From Proteobacteria bacterium UBA5122 (GTDB lineage Bacteria > Pseudomonadota > Gammaproteobacteria > Tenderiales > Tenderiaceae), in contig DHYU01000051.1 in NCBI GenBank assembly GCA_002415485.1, positions 6,409-36,010 of the forward strand: a DNA stretch of 29,602 bases, written 5' to 3'. This document shows, piece after piece, positions 15,137 through 22,732 of the stretch. The notes under the pieces are model-generated. The model ran no database searches and was not told the DNA's origin. It worked only from the letters and a program-made list of their open reading frames with translations. Numbering within the stretch: position 1 is the stretch's first letter; each line of letters begins with the position of its first letter. A program made the position numbers and the translations under genes.

Positions 15137-16255
15137 TCACTTTAAGTCAGAATCAAGGCCAATATCCCGCAATACCAGGCGCATCTTATCGGTCATCGTC
15201 GGATGCTGATGCATGCGCGCATAACCGGCATTGGCAATCGCTTCACGGGCCTGATCATTCGACAAATAAAACAATACCTTTTGCCTAAACTCCTGCGGCG
15301 ATTCAAAAGTCTCCACCTCTTTTCCCAGCTCTAGGTAGACACTCGTCGCCTGAGGAAAATCCGTCATCAGAAAGGCCCCCATCGAAGGCACTTCCGTCAC
15401 CCTCAGATTCAAGCCCGCCTTACCCTGAGAGCTCCAGTTGGTGATGTTGAACACGATCTTTGAACGTGTATAGAGATCAAATAAAGCGTCTCCCCAGATA
15501 CCTTTTGCCACAACCTTGCGACGCAGCAGATCGTCGTGCTTACGCTCACCCTTGAGCCAGCCACCACCATAAATTTCAAGCGGCAAATCAATAATCGCGC
15601 GTATATATTCCTCTCGTTTCGGGCACCAACCACCAGCAAATACAATTTCATGCTGATATTGCCTGGGTTGTGATAGATCCACCTTCGCCATCAAGCCCTC
15701 ATCAGGCGCCAATGTGGTCATATTCTTTATGCTCGTTTCAGGGGTATATCCCTCTTCATGGATAGAGTAGTAATGATCAAAGCCTTTGGCATCATCGATC
15801 ATTTCGGCCCCGGGACGGGGATCTTTCACCCACCAGCCGACCGTTTTCTTGACCCCGTGCAACGCCTTTAATCGTTGCAGGGTTTCACCTTCAATCGCAT
15901 TACCGCGGATCACAAACACCATGTCAGGCTTAAAGCCTGCCACCGCTTGTTCCAGCAAACACTGCCTATGATTGTGACTGCCAAACCGCGTGTTTTGACT
16001 TAGATTAACCCACTTCAGCCCGATCGCTCGCAGAAGCTTGTTGACATACTTTAGAAAGAACCTGTCGAAGGGATGATCCGTCTGACTATGAAAACGGTAA
16101 ACCTCACAACCAAGATTTTCGAATGCCTGCGCACACGCTTCTCCCAGCGGGATCGTATCCGCCCCAAAAAAATAACTTACAAGAACCCTGGGCTTAGCTC
16201 TATTCACTGCTCTTTTACCGACGCTTTCTGATATCAAAGTGGGCACAATATACAT
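15137..16255 (-). CDS. CgeB-like glycosyltransferase (Glyco_trans_1_2 type)
   Basis: A GT-B-like protein of 372 residues. The first half has RVLVSYFFGADTIPLGEACA and a PDMVFVIRGNAIEGETL segment followed by VGWWVKDPRPGAEM, the arrangement I associate with CgeB/YkvP-type transferases. The second half has IVFAGGWCPKREEYIRAI, LEIYGGGWLKG and, near the end, VFNITNWSSQGKAGLNLRVTE and EVPSMGAFLMTDFPQ, the Glyco_trans_1_2 signature. I chose the ATG at 16255 because CAGG lies five bases upstream; the frame is also open from a GTG at 16279. It is the first gene of a two-gene minus-strand operon with a methyltransferase, set between two plus-strand core operons. Donor and acceptor are unknown; surface polysaccharide synthesis is likely from context. 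Confidence 0.78.
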   Translation of the reverse strand: MYIVPTLISESVGKRAVNRAKPRVLVSYFFGADTIPLGEACAQAFENLGCEVYRFHSQTDHPFDRFFLKYVNKLLRAIGLKWVNLSQNTRFGSHNHRQCLLEQAVAGFKPDMVFVIRGNAIEGETLQRLKALHGVKKTVGWWVKDPRPGAEMIDDAKGFDHYYSIHEEGYTPETSIKNMTTLAPDEGLMAKVDLSQPRQYQHEIVFAGGWCPKREEYIRAIIDLPLEIYGGGWLKGERKHDDLLRRKVVAKGIWGDALFDLYTRSKIVFNITNWSSQGKAGLNLRVTEVPSMGAFLMTDFPQATSVYLELGKEVETFESPQEFRQKVLFYLSNDQAREAIANAGYARMHQHPTMTDKMRLVLRDIGLDSDLK

Positions 16256-16286
16256 TATCGCCTGCCAAGTTTCCGCCACACCTGCC

Positions 16287-16316
16287 TTGCAATACCCCGC
16301 TCTCCCGCCGGATAAT
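16287..16316 (+). promoter_or_regulatory. Candidate promoter for the GT4-GT9-GT9-GT-waaL operon
   Basis: TTGCAA (16287-16292) and GATAAT (16311-16316) are separated by 18 bases; the -10 box matches five of six positions. Transcription would begin near 16323. The first in-frame ATG (16315) would fall inside the -10 box, which supports a translation start further downstream, at 16357 or 16375. Confidence 0.42.
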
Positions 16317-16374
16317 GCACCCCCAAATCAAGCCAATGCAATCAAGCTCAAACGCGATGCCTCATTTCTCACCC

Positions 16375-17460
16375 ATGAATATCATCCACACCGAGGCCTC
16401 CTGCGGCTGGGGTGGCCAGGAGATCCGCATCCTGACCGAATCCAAGGGCATGATGGCGCGTGGCCATCACGTGACGATCATCAGCCCTGCAGAGGCGCCG
16501 ATCCATGCCGAGGCGATCAAACGCGGCATTCCGGCCGTGGCCCTGCCAATCGGACGCAAAAAACTCAAGGGCATGTTCGCACTCAAACGCTGGCTGAAAC
16601 AAAACCCAGTCGATGTGATCAACCCCCACAGCTCTCCCGACAGCTGGCTGGCCTCCCTGGCCTGCGTGCTTATGAGCAGTCCGCCGCCGATCGTGCGCAG
16701 CCGCCACATCTCGGCGCCGATCCCGAACAATGGCCCGACGCGCTGGCTGTATGAGACCGCCGCCCGCCACGTGGTGACGACCGGTGAAAAACTGCGTCAG
16801 ACCCTGATCCGCGACAACGGTTATCCCGCAGACCACATCACCTCGGTGCCGACCGGCATCGATACCGAACAGTTTTTTCCTGGCGACAAACAAGCAGCAC
16901 GGCAACAACTGAGCCTGCCGCAGGACAAACTGATCATCGGCATCGTCGCCACCCTGCGCAGCTGGAAGGGCCACGACTATCTGCTGCAGGCACTGGCCGC
17001 GCTCAAGCGCGATGATGTGATGCTGCTGATCGTCGGCCACGGCCCGCAGCATGACAATCTGCAACAGCGCATCACCGAGCTGGGCCTGACACCGCAGGTG
17101 CTGATGCCCGGTAATCAGGATCTGGTGCGCCCGTGGCTGCAGGCGATGGACCTGTTTGTGCTGCCCTCCTACGCCAACGAAGGCGTACCGCAGTCGATCC
17201 TGCAGGCCATGCTGTGCGGACTGCCGATCATCTCGACACCGATCGGCAGCATCGAAGAGGCCGTGCAGCACGAACACACCGGTCTGATCGTGCCCCCCAA
17301 GGACAGCGTCGCGCTGCAACACGCGATCAGCCGTCTGCTCGACGACGCCAACTGCCGCCAACAATTCGGCGCGACAGGACTGGCCTATGCGCTCGAACAC
17401 TTCACGCTGGCGCGCATGGTCGACAAGATGGAACGCATCTTCCTCGAGGCCTGCCGCTAA
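16375..17460 (+). CDS. GT4 family glycosyltransferase
   Basis: A 361-residue GT-B glycosyltransferase. It opens with MNIIHTEASCGWGGQEIRIL, a characteristic N-terminus of a core/polysaccharide GT4 subgroup, then VINPHSSPDSWLASL, VRSRHISAPI and VPTGIDTEQFFPGDK. The donor half has IGIVATLRSWKGHDYLLQAL and DLFVLPSYANEGVPQSILQAM. There the usual EX7E pair reads Glu269 and Gln277, a substitution I believe recurs in this subgroup. I start at 16375 because conservation begins there and a candidate promoter overlaps the earlier ATG at 16315; an ATG at 16357 is also possible. It is the first gene of a five-gene operon ending in waaL, and its stop overlaps the next start (TAATG). The sugar transferred is unknown. 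Confidence 0.86.
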   Translation: MNIIHTEASCGWGGQEIRILTESKGMMARGHHVTIISPAEAPIHAEAIKRGIPAVALPIGRKKLKGMFALKRWLKQNPVDVINPHSSPDSWLASLACVLMSSPPPIVRSRHISAPIPNNGPTRWLYETAARHVVTTGEKLRQTLIRDNGYPADHITSVPTGIDTEQFFPGDKQAARQQLSLPQDKLIIGIVATLRSWKGHDYLLQALAALKRDDVMLLIVGHGPQHDNLQQRITELGLTPQVLMPGNQDLVRPWLQAMDLFVLPSYANEGVPQSILQAMLCGLPIISTPIGSIEEAVQHEHTGLIVPPKDSVALQHAISRLLDDANCRQQFGATGLAYALEHFTLARMVDKMERIFLEACR

Positions 17461-18623
17461 TGGCCAGCCGCCTGCCGGCGCGGCTCGCCGTCATCGGCCG
17501 CGCCCTGCTCCACAGCCTGAAACCACGCCGTAAACCACAACATCCACGCCGCATCCTCATCGCCCATCACCTGCTGCTCGGCGACGTTTTGATGCTCACC
17601 GCGCTGCTGGCCAAGCTGCGCCAACAATACCCGCAGGCCGACATCGTCATGGCCTGCCCCAAGGCCATCCAACCGCTCTATCAGTCGCAACCATATGGCG
17701 TCCGCGCGATCACCTACAATCCGCGCGATCCAAACACCATCCAGGCATTGCAGCACGAGCCGGGCTTCGACCTCAGCATCATCCCTGGCGATAACCGCTA
17801 TAGCTGGCTGGCGCGCGCCTTGAACGGCGGCTGGATCATCGCCTTCGCCGGCGACCGCCCCGCCTACAAGAGCTGGCCGGTCGATGAACTCGTTCCCTAC
17901 CCGTCACAGCCCAGCCACTGGAGCGAGATGGTCGCCAACCTGATCCCCGGCCCCGCACCTGCCACCTACCGCACTGAACAATGGCCTGCGCCGGAACATC
18001 GACCGTTTGAGCTACCGACTCAGCCTTATTGTGTGCTGCATGTCGGCGCCAGCAGCCCGCTCAAGATGTGGCCAGCGGCGCGTTGGCTGCAGCTCGCCGC
18101 CGAGCTAGAAAAGCATGGATACCAGATCGTCTGGAGTGGCGGCCCAAACGAACAGAAGCTGATCAACAGCATCGACCCGGCACAACGCTATCGCTCTTAT
18201 GCTGAACGATTGGACCTGCCGCAACTGTGGCAGCTGTTTGCACGCGCATCACTGGTGGTCTGCCCCGACACTGGCGTCGCCCACCTTGGTCGCCTGGTCG
18301 ACACCCCGACTCTCACGCTGTTCGGCCCCGGCAGCCCGGTGCTCCACGGCGCCGGTGAGTTCTGGCGCGACAGCCCGTTTGTTGCGCTGACCCAAGCCAT
18401 CCCGTGTCGCGACCAACACCTGCTCTACAAACGCGAACTTGCCTGGGTGCAACGCTGCGGTCGCTCAGTCCACGACTGCCCGCATCAAACACCGGAATCC
18501 GCCTGCATGCAGGCCCTCACGTTTGCACAGGTATGGCAGGCCGCCTGCGAACTGTTATTATTAGCGCCGCATGAAAACAGCGCAGAAACATTATCAAAAG
18601 ATCCTCGTCATCCGTCGCGATAA
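17460..18623 (+). CDS. GT9 family glycosyltransferase (heptosyltransferase-like)
   Basis: A 387-residue GT9 protein. After a basic, proline-rich lead of about 30 residues comes RRILIAHHLLLGDVLMLTAL, where Asp42 sits at the position of the conserved catalytic-region Asp. Further on are YCVLHVGASSPLKMWPAARW and the nucleotide-sugar site VVCPDTGVAHLGRLVDTPTL followed by LFGPGSP. The C-terminal part has several cysteines (CRDQH, CGRSVHDC, CMQAL), reminiscent of the cysteine-rich ends of other GT9 proteins here. The ATG overlaps the preceding stop by one base (TAATG). Its last 17 codons overlap the next gene by 53 bases. It probably transfers heptose or a related sugar; the acceptor is unknown. 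It is clearly diverged from WaaC and WaaF. Confidence 0.85.
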   Translation: MASRLPARLAVIGRALLHSLKPRRKPQHPRRILIAHHLLLGDVLMLTALLAKLRQQYPQADIVMACPKAIQPLYQSQPYGVRAITYNPRDPNTIQALQHEPGFDLSIIPGDNRYSWLARALNGGWIIAFAGDRPAYKSWPVDELVPYPSQPSHWSEMVANLIPGPAPATYRTEQWPAPEHRPFELPTQPYCVLHVGASSPLKMWPAARWLQLAAELEKHGYQIVWSGGPNEQKLINSIDPAQRYRSYAERLDLPQLWQLFARASLVVCPDTGVAHLGRLVDTPTLTLFGPGSPVLHGAGEFWRDSPFVALTQAIPCRDQHLLYKRELAWVQRCGRSVHDCPHQTPESACMQALTFAQVWQAACELLLLAPHENSAETLSKDPRHPSR

Positions 18624-19566
18624 CATCGGCGATCTGCTATGCACCACGCCGCTCTTCAGCGCGCTGCGCCAGCATTATCCCGACGCCCACATCGCCGTGC
18701 TGGCCAATAGCTATAACGCACCAATACTCGATCACAATCCTGATCTGAATCGCGTCTATGCCTACACCAAGGCCAAACACGCCAGCGGCTCCAAACTCAC
18801 CGCCTGGTGGAAAGAATGGCGCCTGTTCCGTGAACTAAAAAAACAGAGCTTTGACCTGATCATCCACGCCAACCCCAGTATTCACGCACGCACCGCCAAG
18901 CTGGTACGTTATTTAAAGGCAGGCGATGCCCTGGGCGTGGCGACAGACAAGCACAGCTACAATCTAAATATCCAGCCACAACAACTGCGCGGCACACACC
19001 ATGTGGAGCAGGTCTTTTCCCTGCTACAAGCATTGGACATCAATGCCTCCCCTGGTCCGCTGATACTCAAGCCCAGCTCAAACTATCAGGCGAATTCTCC
19101 AACCTGCGTTGCAATTCACCTCAGCAGCCGCAAGCCGGACAATCGCTGGTCTGAACAACACTACCATGAGCTCATCACGCAGTTGGTTGCACAAGGATTG
19201 CACGTCAATTTATTTTGGGCACCCGGGTCACAAAACGATCCGATGCACCCCGGTGATGATGAGTTGGCCGCCCGCATTCAAGCCGGGTTTAACCATGGCG
19301 TCACCAGTGTCAGCACACACACGCTGGCTGAACTCGTCAATGAACTCAACCGCTGCGACCTTGCCATCTGCCCCGACGGCGGCACCATGCACATCGCCGC
19401 CGCCCTGCAAAAACCGATGGTGGCATTATTTGGTTGCACCGACGCCCAAGCATGGGGGCCGTGGAACCCACAGTCCATCGTGCTACATGGTACAGGACAC
19501 GCCGACAATATTCGCGTTGCACAGGTGGTCGAGGCACTGAACCAACTCCGATCACAGGCCGCATGA
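18571..19566 (+). CDS. GT9 family glycosyltransferase (heptosyltransferase-like)
   Basis: A 331-residue GT9 protein. The N-terminus KILVIRRDNIGDLLCTTPLF places Asp21 at the conserved position. Later marks are VAIHLSSRKPDNRWSEQHYH and the donor-site DLAICPDGGTMHIAAALQKP followed by VALFGCTDAQAWGPW. The ATG at 18571 lies 53 bases inside the previous gene; no usable in-frame start exists before the conserved motif without that overlap, so the overlap is probably real and couples translation. Its end overlaps the next gene in an ATGA. With the fusion protein, the neighbour before it, WaaC and WaaF, it is one of five GT9 modules in the window. Donor sugar and acceptor are unknown. Confidence 0.87.
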   Translation: MKTAQKHYQKILVIRRDNIGDLLCTTPLFSALRQHYPDAHIAVLANSYNAPILDHNPDLNRVYAYTKAKHASGSKLTAWWKEWRLFRELKKQSFDLIIHANPSIHARTAKLVRYLKAGDALGVATDKHSYNLNIQPQQLRGTHHVEQVFSLLQALDINASPGPLILKPSSNYQANSPTCVAIHLSSRKPDNRWSEQHYHELITQLVAQGLHVNLFWAPGSQNDPMHPGDDELAARIQAGFNHGVTSVSTHTLAELVNELNRCDLAICPDGGTMHIAAALQKPMVALFGCTDAQAWGPWNPQSIVLHGTGHADNIRVAQVVEALNQLRSQAA

Positions 19567-20693
19567 ACAAGATCTGTTACCAAATCAATCTGCAACGCCA
19601 CTTTGGCGGCGGCGAGGTGTATACCAGCTTCTTCACGCGCGCACTGCGCGACCTCGGTTGGGACAGCGTAATATTCATCGATCGCACAACAAACTACTGG
19701 CCCAACCTAGACCTTAGCAGCGCACAACTGATCCCAGTCAATTCTCCTACAGAAATTTTGCAATATTTACCCAAACAACGCAGCTTGACCGTCAGCCATC
19801 AACAACTAGACCCAAGCCTTGTTGAATCCATGCGGCCTCATCTCCGCTGCTGTTTTGCGCACATGCCACTATACCAACGCAGCGCCACCCCTTTTACCCC
19901 CTATGACGTCGTCTTTGGCGTGTCTCAATACGTACTCGACACTGCCACCAAACAAGGATTAACCAACTGCTACCCGACACCTTTTCTCGGTGTAGCCGAA
20001 TTGAATCACACAATAAATAACAGCGTCGTTCGCCGTCGTCCTGTCTACGATTGGGACAAACGCAAGGGGCGCGACACGCTGCTCAGCCACGTATATCCGC
20101 TGTACTGGTCATTCGCACCCAAACCAATCTTTGAAAAGCGCCCCGGCCTGACCCTGGGCATCGTCTCGCGCATCACCCCCATCAAACAATTCCCAGTGTT
20201 GTTCAAATATCTTGCACCACTATTACAACAACACCCTGATATCAACCTGGAGATATTTGGCGCAGGAGGTTACGCATCGGTCAGAGATCTCAAACGGGCA
20301 CTGTCCCCGATCGCAGCACAAACACGCTTCTGGGGACATCAACACAACACTGCCTCCATCTATCCCCAACTCGACTATCTATTGACCGGCCTACCGGAAA
20401 AGGAGGCCTTGGGACTCAATGTACTGGAGGCTCAAGCGCTGGGCACACCGATCCTGGCCCCCAACGCACCACCATTCACCGAAACCGTCGTCGACGGCCA
20501 AACCGGTCACCTGTACACTGACCCTCGACAAGACAACGGTGAACACTTGGCGAGTCTTTTGAAACAGCTCACGCAAAACCCGCCACAACTGCACCCAGAG
20601 AAAGCCCAAACGCATTTGGAAAAATTTTCATATCGTGCATTCACAGAACGCTGCCGCTCAGCACTGGCGAATTTATGTGATCGGTCATGGTAA
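19563..20693 (+). CDS. GT4-like glycosyltransferase
   Basis: A 376-residue GT-B protein. It opens with MNKICYQINLQRHFGGGEVY, the glycine-rich acceptor-side loop, and has CCFAHMPLYQRS and VVFGVSQYVLDTA in the N-terminal half. The donor half shows LTLGIVSRITPIKQFPVLFK, LEIFGAGGY and an EX7E-type motif in PEKEALGLNVLEAQALGTP (Glu281, Glu289), then FTETVVDGQTGHLY. The start at 19563 is set by the ATGA overlap with the preceding GT9 gene; a longer frame upstream is only read-through of that gene. Base composition is visibly richer in A and T than in the neighbouring heptosyltransferase genes. It probably builds the outer core; the sugar cannot be predicted. Confidence 0.85.
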   Translation: MNKICYQINLQRHFGGGEVYTSFFTRALRDLGWDSVIFIDRTTNYWPNLDLSSAQLIPVNSPTEILQYLPKQRSLTVSHQQLDPSLVESMRPHLRCCFAHMPLYQRSATPFTPYDVVFGVSQYVLDTATKQGLTNCYPTPFLGVAELNHTINNSVVRRRPVYDWDKRKGRDTLLSHVYPLYWSFAPKPIFEKRPGLTLGIVSRITPIKQFPVLFKYLAPLLQQHPDINLEIFGAGGYASVRDLKRALSPIAAQTRFWGHQHNTASIYPQLDYLLTGLPEKEALGLNVLEAQALGTPILAPNAPPFTETVVDGQTGHLYTDPRQDNGEHLASLLKQLTQNPPQLHPEKAQTHLEKFSYRAFTERCRSALANLCDRSW

Positions 20694-20703
20694 ACGTAGC
20701 AGC

Positions 20704-22005
20704 ATGAACACAATACTCCAGGCCAAGCTCGCGCAGTCCAACAACATTCATACTCTCATGCTGTTTCCTGCTGCTGTGCTTCTATTTATCCTGCCGTTTA
20801 CAGGCACGATCGCCTTGCGGCTGACCGCACTGGCATTGACCCTAGGAATTGCAACCTGGCTTTGGTTCCGTCAACCAAGGCCACCACTGCCACTTAAGAT
20901 CCCTCTGGCACTCTGGACCAGCCTCGCAGCCGCATCGATCTTATGGAGCGTTCATCCGGACACCAGCATCAAAGAGTTCAGACACGAGATATTGTTTGGA
21001 CTAGCCGCCTTCTTCAGCTGCTATGTCATTACCCGCAGCCAGCGAGAAATCAAAATCCTAATATTAGCGCTCTCGCTGTCTGCAACCACCATGGTCATAC
21101 TGGCCATCTACAACTGGCTGCCACACAAAATATGGGACACGCTCGGCCGACAAGGCGGTGTGGGCACATACAGCACATACACTTTAATTGCACTCCCATG
21201 GTTGTATGCCGGCATGCTGATTTACAAACAGAAACTATACAAACTACCCATTATCATCTTAACTATTGCTCTAATTGCCAGCACATACCTCACCTTCAAC
21301 CGAATATTCTGGTTAACACTGGCGGTGCAACTTATTTTTATCATATTACTGTTTACTGCCCTTAGCTGGAAAACACTAGGCATCTACAAAAAATTCATCA
21401 CACTTTTGATGCTACCTGTCATTTTATCCGCCACGTTGATCACCTTTGTTAATACACTCGACAGGCAAATCACATTCCGTTTTGATCACATTCCTTTTGC
21501 TAATATTCAAAATGCATTTAATCATGACCCTCGACTGGAAATATGGCAAAAAGCCGGGGAATATTTTGTCAACAATCCAATTTCAGGCCATGGGTTTGGC
21601 AGGGAGATACTCGATCATTTAGACAAGTCCGAGCAACATGCAGACATTCGCTCGTACCCATACCCATTTGAGCACACACACGCCCACAACACCTTCATCA
21701 ACTATGCCATCCAGCTCGGCATCATTGGCGTTTTGGTATTGTGTTTTCTCCTTGGCGCGCTGATCTGGGAGTTTCTAAAACACATCAAGCACCCAAACCA
21801 CGAAATCCGCGTCATCAGCATCTGCATGCTGGCCTTGATTCTGGGTTTCCTAACCAAAAACATGACCGACGACTTCTTCCGTCGTGATCTGGCGCTATTG
21901 TTTTGGGCGTCGATGGGGATGAGTTTGGGGTATATCCATTGGCACAAGTTTCGCCAACAGACTGCCGACAGCACCCCAACTATCGCTGACGATGCAGCTC
22001 GTTGA
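20704..22005 (+). CDS. waaL: O-antigen ligase family protein (WaaL-like)
   Basis: WaaL joins undecaprenyl-linked polymer to lipid A-core on the periplasmic face of the inner membrane. The 433-residue protein is very hydrophobic, with about ten to twelve membrane segments, and has a Wzy_C/WaaL-type large loop holding GQGGVGTYSTYT-like and NPISGHGFGREILDH segments. Two residue sites match those known to matter in WaaL: Arg200 in TFNRIFWLTL, and His328 in the HNTFINYAIQLGIIG motif. I start at ATG 20704, ten bases after the preceding stop. The gene is more AT-rich than its surroundings. Its last 26 bases overlap the convergent GT2 gene. Wzy polymerases share the fold, so a polymerase is an alternative, but a position at the end of a core-transferase operon favours ligase. 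Confidence 0.83.
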   Translation: MNTILQAKLAQSNNIHTLMLFPAAVLLFILPFTGTIALRLTALALTLGIATWLWFRQPRPPLPLKIPLALWTSLAAASILWSVHPDTSIKEFRHEILFGLAAFFSCYVITRSQREIKILILALSLSATTMVILAIYNWLPHKIWDTLGRQGGVGTYSTYTLIALPWLYAGMLIYKQKLYKLPIIILTIALIASTYLTFNRIFWLTLAVQLIFIILLFTALSWKTLGIYKKFITLLMLPVILSATLITFVNTLDRQITFRFDHIPFANIQNAFNHDPRLEIWQKAGEYFVNNPISGHGFGREILDHLDKSEQHADIRSYPYPFEHTHAHNTFINYAIQLGIIGVLVLCFLLGALIWEFLKHIKHPNHEIRVISICMLALILGFLTKNMTDDFFRRDLALLFWASMGMSLGYIHWHKFRQQTADSTPTIADDAAR

Positions 22006-22732
22006 GCTTGGCGTATTTGCTGAAGCTGTTAAAACAGCCGATCGAGATATGCACCAGGCCCGGCAGGCCGTCGAGAAACCCGCGGCGCAGGAAATAGAAC
22101 TTCACAAACCGCAGCAGCGGACTTAACAGCAGCTTTGCCACACCGGCGCGTTTGCCGCGCGCGAACAGCGCCTCTGCCTGCATCGTCGTATAACGATTTT
22201 GTTTATTGAGATAGTCGGCAATGCCATCCTCAGACTCATGCATCAAGTCGCCTGACAGCAGCCCCACACGGCATGGTGCGACCACATACTCATGCACCCG
22301 GTCATCGCTCCAACGCGCCTGCTGTCGGTTAAACAGGCGCAGGCTGAGATCGGGATAACCTTCGCCATGCCGCAACCAACGCCCCATGAAACGATTACAA
22401 CGCGGCATCCGATAGGCGCCTTCGCCCGGCGCATCCAGCACCGCCAAAATAGAATCACGCAACTCAGGGCTCACTCGCTCATCAGCATCCAGACACAACA
22501 CCCAGTCAAAACTCGCCTGTTCGACCGCAAACTGTTTTTGTGGACCAAAGCCAAGAAACGACTGTTGAATCACACGCGCCTGATATTGCGCGGCAATCGC
22601 CAGGGTGCGGTCCGTGCTACCCGAATCGACGATCACGATCTCATCGGCAAACGGCACACTGGCCAAACAGGCCTCCAGCGCACGCTCGGCATTCAGCGTA
22701 ATCAGGACTACGGATAATTTATGGCGCGACAT
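21980..22732 (-). CDS. GT2 family glycosyltransferase (WaaE/KdtX-like)
   Basis: A 250-residue inverting GT-A transferase. It opens with LSVVLITLNAERALEACLAS, then DEIVIVDSGSTDRTLAIA and the metal-binding DXD in WVLCLDADERVSPELR (Asp82, Asp84). RMPRCNRFMGRWLRHGEGYP and LSLRLFNRQQARW are typical of the WaaE/KdtX beta-1,4-glucosyltransferase group, which adds glucose to inner-core heptose. A hydrophobic patch near the C-terminus (FVKFYFLRRGFLDGLPGLVH) suggests membrane association. Its ATG shares one base with the waaC stop (TGATG), so it is the last gene of the ilvE-waaF-waaC operon. It runs 26 bases into the end of waaL on the opposite strand. The WaaE-like subgroup is a fair guess; the exact linkage is not shown. 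Confidence 0.87.
   Translation of the reverse strand: MSRHKLSVVLITLNAERALEACLASVPFADEIVIVDSGSTDRTLAIAAQYQARVIQQSFLGFGPQKQFAVEQASFDWVLCLDADERVSPELRDSILAVLDAPGEGAYRMPRCNRFMGRWLRHGEGYPDLSLRLFNRQQARWSDDRVHEYVVAPCRVGLLSGDLMHESEDGIADYLNKQNRYTTMQAEALFARGKRAGVAKLLLSPLLRFVKFYFLRRGFLDGLPGLVHISIGCFNSFSKYAKLNELHRQR

Noticed and set aside
16369..17400. A 343-codon frame antisense to the GT4 gene
   Set aside because: It is a shadow of the GT4 coding frame; the product shows no family features.
17133..17459. Upstream extension of the second GT9 gene inside the GT4 gene
   Set aside because: The extra 109 residues are an out-of-frame reading of the GT4 C-terminus; the ATG at 17460 in a TAATG junction is the natural start.
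19434..19562. Upstream extension of the GT4-like gene inside the preceding GT9 gene
   Set aside because: Conserved sequence begins at the ATG at 19563, which overlaps the previous stop in an ATGA; the extension is read-through of the other frame.
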